Shown: piece after piece, positions 1-5,480 of the stretch
How positions within the stretch are numbered: position 1 is the stretch's first letter
How the letters are laid out: each line of letters starts with the position of its first letter
Source: Candidatus Gottesmanbacteria bacterium RBG_16_37_8
Lineage (GTDB): Bacteria; Patescibacteriota; Microgenomatia; 2-02-FULL-39-11
DNA length: 12,551 bases
Assembly (NCBI GenBank): GCA_001779055.1
Contig: MFJA01000022.1
Coordinates: 801 to 13,351 of the forward strand
Direction of reading: 5' to 3'
The notes under the pieces: generated by a model
What the model was told of the DNA's origin: nothing
Database searches by the model: none
What the model saw: the letters and a program-made list of their open reading frames with translations, nothing else
Translations under genes and position numbers: made by a program

Positions 1-2
1 AT

Positions 3-512
3 ACCGCCCGTGAAGAAGCGGAGGGAAAAGAAATCTGGGAGAAATTACAGTCAAAACAGACTACTTGTGAGGAACTTACTGATGATAATTACGAAGTTTT
101 AGGTGAATACTTCATGGGCCAGTCAATCGGTAACACCGAAAGACACACTGCTATGAACCAAATGATGACCAATATGATGGGTGAAAACGGAGAAAAACAG
201 ATGCATATTGCTTTGGGGAAACGATTAAGCGGTTGCGATACCGGGACGAAGGGAGGTGGTAATTCTATGATGGGTTATGGTGGTTGGAATAATATGATGG
301 GTTGGGGTGGTTTTGGTGTTTTGGGCTGGGTTTCTATGCTTTTTTTCTGGCTTCTCCTTATTTTGGGCGTGATAGCTCTTTTCCGCTATCTGGGCGGTTC
401 AGGAAAAACTACTAAAGACGATAAAACGCCTTTGGATATTCTTAGAGAACGCTACGCAAAAGGCGAGATAGACAAAAAGGAATTTGAAGAAATGAAAAAG
501 GATTTAAGATAA
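3..512 (+). CDS. Met-rich membrane protein with C-terminal SHOCT domain (5' partial)
   Basis: The frame is open from the first bases of the window, so the N-terminus lies outside; 169 residues are visible. The first ~75 residues are a soluble, acidic domain with EYFMGQ, a Met-rich stretch (MNQMMTNMMG) and KRLSGC; two cysteines are present. A Gly/Trp/Met-rich linker (MMGYGGWNNMMGWGG) leads into one transmembrane helix (GWVSMLFFWLLLILGVIALF), and the last ~30 residues (TPLDILRERYAKGEID...) form a SHOCT domain, a short oligomerisation module. From memory this architecture recurs in Microgenomates-type genomes; its function is not established. Met/Cys clusters could bind copper or another soft metal, which is inference. 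An internal ATG at 114 would give a 132-residue product, but the conserved N-terminal sequence runs upstream of it. The stop is TAA; no clear terminator follows. Confidence 0.85.
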   Translation, partial: TAREEAEGKEIWEKLQSKQTTCEELTDDNYEVLGEYFMGQSIGNTERHTAMNQMMTNMMGENGEKQMHIALGKRLSGCDTGTKGGGNSMMGYGGWNNMMGWGGFGVLGWVSMLFFWLLLILGVIALFRYLGGSGKTTKDDKTPLDILRERYAKGEIDKKEFEEMKKDLR

Positions 513-895
513 AATTTTGAGAAAATCAGGCCGAGTTTGCAATCTCTTAATTTCTTCCCACCTTTGTCTTAATTCTCCTATATACCTCAAATCCTGAAAC
601 GCTTGGATAATTTGTGAGTAATCTATGGTTATATTAATCCAAGGCTTGGGGAGCACGAGACAAAAAAGTTTGAAATTCTTCTACTGTTTCTAAAAAATAA
701 ATCCCAAGTGCTTTAACATTGGGAAGCAATTTATTGTAATTAATTATAAAAGGAGTTATTTTTGGTCGCGGGCTTGCTTCAATTTCTGAATTTCAATTTT
801 CTTCTTAGTGAACAAAGCTTGCATGACTCTTCCGATAGTTTTTCCCAAAAATAATCTACTTCTTTATGATTTTCACATTCATTGGAAAAGTGATT
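504..895 (-). pseudogene. Decayed coding remnants, one VOC/PhnB-like (minus strand)
   Basis: This stretch has no intact gene, but its minus strand reads like protein. One frame is open from 895 to 634 except for a TGA at 793-795. Its first part contains ECENHKEVDYFWEKLSEE (880-824), which resembles the PhnB-like VOC/glyoxalase signature before the final strands (typically C.t.eEvDyfWekLsegG). Its second part reads KITPFIINYNKLLPNVKALG then YFLETVEEFQTFLSRAPQAL and is not identified. At about 640 a different frame takes over (TIDYSQIIQAFQDLRYIGEL...) and stays open to a TAA at 504-506, overlapping the end of the SHOCT gene on the other strand. I read this as one or two frameshifted dead genes. 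It also carries the left copy of the 46-bp direct repeat. The protein resemblance of the VOC piece is good; the assignment of the rest is open. Confidence 0.45.
685..730 (+). repeat. Direct repeat, left copy (46 bp)
   Basis: This segment matches 2991-3036 in the same orientation with 42 of 46 identical bases and no gaps; both begin TGTTTCTAAAAAATAA. On the minus strand both encode LPNVKALG.YFLET, so the copies look like fragments of related genes and not a simple non-coding repeat. The pair brackets the M64 protease gene. Confidence 0.8.
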
Positions 896-905
896 TCAAT
901 AGCGC

Positions 906-916
906 TGGGGTATACT
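906..916 (+). promoter_or_regulatory. Probable -10 element for the M64 protease gene
   Basis: TGGGGTATACT sits 6 bp before the ATG at 923, with TATACT at 911-916. No convincing -35 hexamer is seen at 16-18 bp and there is no Shine-Dalgarno sequence. The predicted transcript would be leaderless or nearly so, a layout shared by several genes in this window. Confidence 0.5.
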
Positions 917-922
917 TAATTT

Positions 923-2932
923 ATGAGACTTTTCCGGTCTTCCTCGCTATTTTCAATTGCATTGCTTATTACAGCAAATATTCTTCCTGCCTTCTGGACT
1001 TTTTCTGGTAATGCTCGTCCCGAAAATCTTCTCTTTCTTTATTGGCTCGAAACGTGGATTATCGGGTTTTATAGCATCCTCAAAATTCGCAAAGCTTCAA
1101 AAATTATCTCCGAAAATGAAAAAAGTCTGATGGAAAAACAGCTTTTCAAAAAGTTTTTTAAAGAGGAGTCCCCATCATCCGTTACAGCACTCTTCGCTGT
1201 ACAATACGCCTTTATTACAGTCCTCTACGGTGTCTTTCTCTTATGTATCCTTATCCCGTTCTTCTTGGTTAAAGGTGGATCATATTTTGATCGTCTGACA
1301 GCAATTCTTCCCGGTATCCGGCAAAGAGCAGGTTTTTTTGTCTTACTTTTCGCGTATGTTGTCAGCCATGGGATTTCCTATGTGCAAAATTATGTTGGCC
1401 ACCGGGAATTCGAAAAAACGTCGCCGGTTTATCAAATGCTTCAGCCTTATGACCGGATCATTGCCATGCACTTGTTTGTTGTTTTTGGCGCAATTGTTTT
1501 TGGCAGTTTTTCAAAAATAGGAATCATTTTTATCAAACTTTTTACCGATCTGGCAACGCATATTAAGGAGCACATGATTGAAATAGCCGAAGGAGGTGAG
1601 AAGCAAAAAAAATCAGATGAAATTAAGATTCTTGAGAAAAATGTTCCCTTCTGGATTCAGCGGGGCTTCCTTTTTTTGGTAATTGCAGTTGTAGTTTTAG
1701 GAACCATTGCTGCATTCAGAACTGCTAAAAAGAATTCTCTTCATTCTTTGCCTGTACCACTTTTAACGACCAATCAAAGTGTTCGCGATAATTTGCTATT
1801 AAATGAAGCAGATGAAATAAGTAATGTCGTAAACATACAGACAAAAGCATCGAGCGAATTGAATGTTGTTTTCGTTAGTTTCGGTTATAAAGATTTTGCG
1901 GTTTTCAGGCAGGATGCTGACCGTCTCGGTAAGTACCTGCTTTCCCGCCAGCCGTTTTCGGAATTTGCTTCTCTTTTCCGCTTCCATCTTCTTGAAACTG
2001 CCGATGATTTCGGCTGTCGGGATGTAACGGAAAAAGATGAAGTCTACATTGGGGGTAAACTGACACGTTTGAATTGCGATGGTGAAAAAATACGTCAAGC
2101 TGTGAAAGACTCCAAACTTCCTTACAACCGGACCGTTGTCCTGATAAACGGCCCCAACCTCAAAGGAATGGATACTGTAAACGGATTTATGACTATAGAG
2201 TGGGGCGGTATCGCAAGTGATGAAAATATTGTTTTGGTAGATACGGCTCGAAATGAATTTAATGGTGTTTTTGTGCACGAATTCGGCCACTCTTTCGGTC
2301 TTGCCGACGAATATCTTTTGTATCAAATCCCGGGTCCCGAGAAAGATTTCTGCCCCGACAATTGCTGCCACAGTAATGCCTGCAGTTCTTGGAAAGATAT
2401 TCCGGGAGCTCTCTGTATTCAAGGATGCAGCTATCCGAATTGGTACCGTTCGTCCGAAGAGAGCACTATGCGTCAGGCTTATAATGAGAATTTTAGTCCG
2501 GCATCACTCGACATCCTGCGCCGGCGATTACTAAGACACACCCAGCCCGAGTTTGTTACCGGTTCACTCGGTATTAATTGGAACAAACCCCATCCTGGGA
2601 TAAACCCCGAAGCTCATGAAGGTGACACTCTGTCTTTCTCTGGGGAAACTTGGAATCGCGGTGCCAAAGCCGCCGGTCCTTCTTTTATGTCGGGGCGGCT
2701 CGATATAGACTCTGATGGTAAGTGGGATATAACGCTTCCTCAAGTTCCTGTTGGCGGTCTTGCGCCTGATATGGCACAGAAACACCTTTGGAATATCGGC
2801 TGGATCGCAACATCAGGTAGACATATTTTTGAAGTATGTACAGACGTCACCAATATTGTCATTGAAGCAGATGATAAGAATAACTGCAAATCCTACGATT
2901 TTACGGTTCAGAAGAAGTTAGAAATTTATTAA
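923..2932 (+). CDS. Membrane-anchored M64-type zinc metalloprotease with CARDB-like domain
   Basis: A 669-residue protein in three parts. Residues 1-210 are a multi-pass membrane domain (helices near 8-28, 36-54, 88-115, 135-155 and 178-205) with LLFLYWLETWIIGFYSILKI, which resembles DUF6498. A further helix at 247-267 leads to a protease domain (about 312-540) that fits peptidase family M64: an N-terminal NVVFVSFGYKDFAVFRQDAD block and the zinc site VHEFGHSFGLADEY, with H452, E453 and H456 as ligands and catalytic base and D462 as probable third ligand. A Cys-rich loop follows (476-502, DFCPDNCCHSNAC then CIQGCSYPNWYRSS), probably disulphide-bonded, so the domain is likely outside the membrane. 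Residues 555-662 look like a CARDB β-sandwich, ending in the typical VIEADDKNNC. The substrate is unknown; cleavage of extracellular proteins is the family expectation. Its base composition is richer in GC than the block to its right, and it sits between two copies of a direct repeat. Confidence 0.85.
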   Translation: MRLFRSSSLFSIALLITANILPAFWTFSGNARPENLLFLYWLETWIIGFYSILKIRKASKIISENEKSLMEKQLFKKFFKEESPSSVTALFAVQYAFITVLYGVFLLCILIPFFLVKGGSYFDRLTAILPGIRQRAGFFVLLFAYVVSHGISYVQNYVGHREFEKTSPVYQMLQPYDRIIAMHLFVVFGAIVFGSFSKIGIIFIKLFTDLATHIKEHMIEIAEGGEKQKKSDEIKILEKNVPFWIQRGFLFLVIAVVVLGTIAAFRTAKKNSLHSLPVPLLTTNQSVRDNLLLNEADEISNVVNIQTKASSELNVVFVSFGYKDFAVFRQDADRLGKYLLSRQPFSEFASLFRFHLLETADDFGCRDVTEKDEVYIGGKLTRLNCDGEKIRQAVKDSKLPYNRTVVLINGPNLKGMDTVNGFMTIEWGGIASDENIVLVDTARNEFNGVFVHEFGHSFGLADEYLLYQIPGPEKDFCPDNCCHSNACSSWKDIPGALCIQGCSYPNWYRSSEESTMRQAYNENFSPASLDILRRRLLRHTQPEFVTGSLGINWNKPHPGINPEAHEGDTLSFSGETWNRGAKAAGPSFMSGRLDIDSDGKWDITLPQVPVGGLAPDMAQKHLWNIGWIATSGRHIFEVCTDVTNIVIEADDKNNCKSYDFTVQKKLEIY

Positions 2933-2984
2933 TTAGATTAAGCAATGATAAAAATAAAATAATTACCTCGGGCAAATAAAATTC

Positions 2985-3151
2985 TTAATTTGTTTCTAAA
3001 AAATAAGTTCCAAGTGCTTTAACATTGGGGAGCATTTTCGAATAGAACTCGTCAGTTTAGACGATCCTATCAATTCAATCTGAAATAGTTCGGATAAGGT
3101 AATTTCTTCATAATTTACCTTATATTTTTCACTTTCTTTCTTATTTATATT
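2985..3151 (-). pseudogene. Frameshifted remnant related to the left remnant (minus strand)
   Basis: On the minus strand one frame is open from 3151 and reads ESEKYKVNYEEITLSELFQ then IELIGSSKLT. At about 3050 a second frame continues with DEFYSKMLPNVKALGTYFLE and stops at TAA 2985-2987. A single-base frameshift joins them into about 55 residues of plausible protein. The C-terminal part equals the LPNVKALG.YFLET piece of the left remnant, so both are probably broken copies of one family. That family could be a small PIN-like protein, but I do not recognise it with any confidence. Confidence 0.4.
2991..3036 (+). repeat. Direct repeat, right copy (46 bp)
   Basis: The partner of 685-730: 42 of 46 bases agree, in the same orientation and about 2.3 kb away. 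The mismatches fall at 3007, 3009, 3030 and 3035. Similarity ends soon after both edges, so what is shared is a short fragment of coding sequence. Confidence 0.8.
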
Positions 3152-3176
3152 TCAAATAAAATATATTGCGAATTTA

Positions 3177-3185
3177 TGGTATAAG
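3177..3185 (+). promoter_or_regulatory. Extended -10 promoter for the CarS-like gene
   Basis: TGGTATAAG is an exact TGn extended -10 with a five-of-six hexamer. No good -35 is present. Transcription would start near 3192, giving a leader of about 84 nt before the preferred GTG start at 3276. This argues against the far upstream TTG at 3189 as the start of translation. Confidence 0.5.
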
Positions 3186-3193
3186 TTTTTGAA

Positions 3194-3208
3194 TTTCTCC
3201 CTATGGGA
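3194..3208 (+). repeat. Imperfect inverted repeat, left copy
   Basis: TTTCTCCCTATGGGA is nearly the reverse complement of the sequence at 8937-8954: reversed, the right copy reads AATGTCTCCCCCTATGGGA, which differs by two extra C and one substitution. The copies lie close to the two edges of the AT-rich lipid block and point towards each other. The core is itself close to a palindrome, which raises the probability of chance. Confidence 0.4.
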
Positions 3209-3238
3209 CCCCCGGATGGAGGGCGGGGGAGGTAAAAC

Positions 3239-3262
3239 ATGCATAAGATTGTTTATTGCTGA
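3239..3262 (+). promoter_or_regulatory. Possible leader peptide MHKIVYC ahead of the CarS-like gene
   Basis: A seven-codon frame (ATG 3239, TGA 3260-3262) follows GGGGGAGG at 3225-3232 with ideal spacing, the best Shine-Dalgarno match in the window. It is out of frame with the CarS-like gene and ends 13 bp before that gene's preferred GTG. CCCCC at 3209-3213 could pair with GGGGG at 3225-3229 and cover the ribosome site. Possible roles are translational coupling or a regulatory leader; it could equally be an accident of a GC-rich patch. Confidence 0.3.
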
Positions 3263-3275
3263 TAAAATAATAATT

Positions 3276-3821
3276 GTGGTTCATGAACTTATTTTAATCA
3301 TTATTCCTATTTTGTTTGCTGGACTAACTTTTATTTATTATCTGAGGTGGAATAAAATCTCTCTGTTAAATACTCCTCTTGATATGGGTTTAAAAATAAA
3401 TGGAAAAAGAATATTTGGAGAAAATAAAACCTTAAAGGGACCAATATTTATGAGTATTTTTACGGCGATTTATGGTTATATTATTTTCGGAATAGTTCAA
3501 TATAAACAGACGGTGTATATTGACCAGCTTTATTCAATAAGAGCATTTTTATTAATTGGAGCCTCTTATTCATTAGGTGAACTTCCGAATAGTTTTATTA
3601 AAAGGCAATTAGGGATATCGCCGGGATTAACTCCCACAAAAGGATTGTATTACTTTTTTTTTAGATTATTTGACACTTTTGACTCATTAATAGTTGTTGG
3701 ACTGCTATATTATCTTTTTTTCCACTTTTCAAAATTATCGATAATTATTTCAATACTGCTCGGAGGAATAATCCATCTTTTAACTGACGAATTTATGAAA
3801 TCATTAAAACTAAAGAAATAG
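3276..3821 (+). CDS. CDP-archaeol synthase (CarS/DUF46)-like CTP:lipid cytidylyltransferase
   Basis: A 181-residue integral membrane protein from the preferred GTG at 3276. CarS-family enzymes use CTP to turn a lipid phosphate into a CDP-alcohol at the membrane. The family pattern is clear: an N-terminal helix (LILIIIPILFAGLTFIYYL), PLD at 34-36, KRIFGENKT at 44-52 (family: gkRifGdnKTwrG), GELPNSFIKRQLGISPG at 101-117 and FDTFDS at 132-137 in place of the usual acidic LDQ/D pair. The frame stays open to a TTG at 3189, with another TTG at 3249, but the family normally begins just before the first helix and the upstream -10 would make 3189 untranslatable. It converges on the kinase-like gene and overlaps it by 12 bp. 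The substrate may be archaeal-type (dialkylglycerol phosphate), bacterial phosphatidate or a polyprenyl phosphate; sequence alone does not decide. Its product would suit the CDP-alcohol phosphatidyltransferase at 4887-5480. Confidence 0.75.
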   Translation: MVHELILIIIPILFAGLTFIYYLRWNKISLLNTPLDMGLKINGKRIFGENKTLKGPIFMSIFTAIYGYIIFGIVQYKQTVYIDQLYSIRAFLLIGASYSLGELPNSFIKRQLGISPGLTPTKGLYYFFFRLFDTFDSLIVVGLLYYLFFHFSKLSIIISILLGGIIHLLTDEFMKSLKLKK

Positions 3822-4394
3822 TCTTACAACTAAGCTAAACGCTAGAGGAACAGTAAAATTATCCAATCCATAACTTGAATAAAATTCAACAAATGTAAGT
3901 ATTAATACAAATAATAATGACAAGTGTAGAGGCAAAAATAAAATAGTGATAAGAAAAGTTAAGAGAGCATAGGAAAATATATGAACCATCTCCTTATATG
4001 GTTTATTTAAAAAATGATTAGCTAAGCCTGCAATAGCATCAGGAAGCATTAAAACTAAAATACCCAATATAAAATAGTTCCTCTGTGAATATAATAGCAA
4101 ACTATATATCAACAAACCCAACAAATAGGTAACTTCCCCATAAGTTTTTCTATTAGTAATAATCAATGAATGCAACATTTTTTTCCGAAGATTTATTATA
4201 AAAAGGAATAAAAATATACATGTGACAAAAATAAATTCATTTTTTGTTAAATAATTAGACCAATAAATAACCCCAATTCCGGAGAATACATGCAGTATTT
4301 TTCTGGTAATTTCTGAAGAACATTTTGATTTTCTTTTAATTGTTTCGACAAGGAGAAATAATAATATATATGAGAATAAAACAATTAAATACAA
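3810..4394 (-). CDS. Dolichol/phytol kinase-like (SEC59/VTE5 family) membrane protein
   Basis: A 194-residue protein with about six to seven membrane helices and the signature of CTP-dependent polyprenol kinases: RKILHVFSGIG (31-41), TYGEVTYLLGLL (84-95), PDAIAGLANHFLNKP (118-132) and, near the C-terminus, LDNFTVPL (177-184; family DDNLTIPL). Such enzymes phosphorylate dolichol, phytol or related long-chain alcohols with CTP. It is the last gene of the minus-strand operon, 8 bp after the GNAT gene. The start is TTG at 4394, because no ATG is available before the upstream stop at 4431-4433, so the exact N-terminus is uncertain. Its TAG stop lies inside the 3' end of the CarS-like gene. The family also contains uncharacterised phosphatidate cytidylyltransferase relatives, so kinase activity is likely but not certain. 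Confidence 0.7.
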   Translation of the reverse strand: MYLIVLFSYILLFLLVETIKRKSKCSSEITRKILHVFSGIGVIYWSNYLTKNEFIFVTCIFLFLFIINLRKKMLHSLIITNRKTYGEVTYLLGLLIYSLLLYSQRNYFILGILVLMLPDAIAGLANHFLNKPYKEMVHIFSYALLTFLITILFLPLHLSLLFVLILTFVEFYSSYGLDNFTVPLAFSLVVRLFL

Positions 4395-4402
4395 ATCTAA
4401 TC

Positions 4403-4885
4403 TTATGATTTTAATAATAAATAGCTTTTTTTAATAAAAATGTGAGTTAATATAGAAACCCAATTGCGAGTTATTATATATTTTATTAAAACATTTATCG
4501 GTAGACTAATCAAAGGTATCCGTTTAAATCCGAAATGTTTCAATATATAAATCATTTCAGACTGAAACGTAACAGAGAGATATTTAAATGAATTAACGGT
4601 TGTGGCTAATTTCATCAATTTGCTACCAATACCGCTGTGTCTGTTCTGAGGAGATATATACCACGATTTTATTTCATAATAATTAGAAATAATTTTTTCC
4701 CTAATAATAAATCCAATTACTTGGTCATCTCTATCCAAGGCTAAATAAATATTTCCTTTTTTTAGATTTTTTTTTATATACTCTAACGGTCTTTTGGTTA
4801 GTTTTCTCTCATTCTGAATTGCAATATATATTTGCCTAGAAATACGATCAAAATCTTGAGCATTAAATCTATTTTTGATAACCAT
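4403..4885 (-). CDS. GNAT family N-acetyltransferase
   Basis: A 160-residue protein with the GNAT fold: strands around IYLALDRDDQVIGFIIREKI (46-65), then the acetyl-CoA pyrophosphate-binding motif A, WYISPQNRHSGIGSKLM (75-91), with the R-x-x-G-x-G/A pattern at R82-G87. The region after residue 120 is hydrophobic and basic (LISLPINVLIKYIITRNWVS), longer than a minimal GNAT, and may touch the membrane. It starts one base after the stop of the CDP-alcohol phosphatidyltransferase gene, so the two are translationally coupled. The acceptor is unknown; by context it could be an amino group on a lipid head group or precursor, which is inference. Confidence 0.75.
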   Translation of the reverse strand: MVIKNRFNAQDFDRISRQIYIAIQNERKLTKRPLEYIKKNLKKGNIYLALDRDDQVIGFIIREKIISNYYEIKSWYISPQNRHSGIGSKLMKLATTVNSFKYLSVTFQSEMIYILKHFGFKRIPLISLPINVLIKYIITRNWVSILTHIFIKKSYLLLKS

Positions 4886-4886
4886 C

Positions 4887-5480
4887 TTAAGAAATGATTG
4901 TTAATAAAAGAAAAAATATAATTATTGATATTAGGTACAAAAGGTTTTTAATCTTATAACTTTTAAAGTTACTTAACATGGATGGACAGATTACAAGTAA
5001 CATTACAGTAGAAACCCAAGAAAGCTGCAAATTAGAGTATTTATTAATAAAATACAAAACTAATACTAATAAATAAATGTGAACAACAGTAACTCCACGA
5101 TAATAAGTTGCACCTTTGTCTGATAGAATACCCTCATTATTAAAACGTATTAATCTAAGACCACCAAATAATAAGATAAAAAAACCAACTATTATGCCTA
5201 TTATTAGGTTAGGTGATAGAAATTTAAACACTAATAAAGCAGAAAATATTAAATAAGTAAAAATATCAACATAAGAATCAATTTGTCTGCCCAATAAAGA
5301 GGCAGTTTTAAACTTTCGAGAAGTCCAACCATCAAGTATATCTAACATAAATGCGATCAAACTTGTAATAATCGCGAATTTGGGAATGTTAACCTCAATT
5401 AATAGAATGCTTATCCATGCAAAAAAGAGACCAATGAAACTAATATAATCAGCTTTAGTTAACTTCTTAATAAGATCCAT
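4887..5480 (-). CDS. CDP-alcohol phosphatidyltransferase, PssA-like
   Basis: A 197-residue membrane enzyme with the complete acidic signature of the family: D47-x2-D50-G51-x3-R55-x8-G64-x3-D68-x3-D72. These aspartates bind the two metal ions and the CDP-alcohol. The usual Ala before R55 is Ser (GWTSR), a mild deviation. LRLIRFNNEG followed by YYRGVTVVH matches the region where phosphatidylserine synthases read LRLARFN...GLP, so it is closer to PssA than to PgsA. About six helices are visible. The reaction displaces CMP from a CDP-lipid with a small alcohol such as serine or inositol; the actual head group cannot be read from sequence. It begins directly after the stop codon of the PEP-utilising protein, with no spacer, and is the natural consumer of a CDP-lipid made by the CarS-like protein. 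Confidence 0.85.
   Translation of the reverse strand: MDLIKKLTKADYISFIGLFFAWISILLIEVNIPKFAIITSLIAFMLDILDGWTSRKFKTASLLGRQIDSYVDIFTYLIFSALLVFKFLSPNLIIGIIVGFFILLFGGLRLIRFNNEGILSDKGATYYRGVTVVHIYLLVLVLYFINKYSNLQLSWVSTVMLLVICPSMLSNFKSYKIKNLLYLISIIIFFLLLTIIS

Noticed and set aside
808..1011. 67-codon plus-strand frame before and into the protease gene
   Set aside because: It overlaps the protease start and the VOC-like minus-strand remnant; the protein sequence is low-quality and has no ribosome site.
1799..2422. 207-codon open frame on the minus strand inside the protease gene
   Set aside because: It lies wholly within the well-supported M64 gene and has no recognisable domain; the opposite frame shows intact catalytic motifs.
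3189..3275. N-terminal extension of the CarS-like protein from TTG 3189
   Set aside because: The predicted transcription start is near 3192, the extension (SLWDPRMEGGGGKT) is unlike the family, and the first membrane helix begins after the GTG at 3276.
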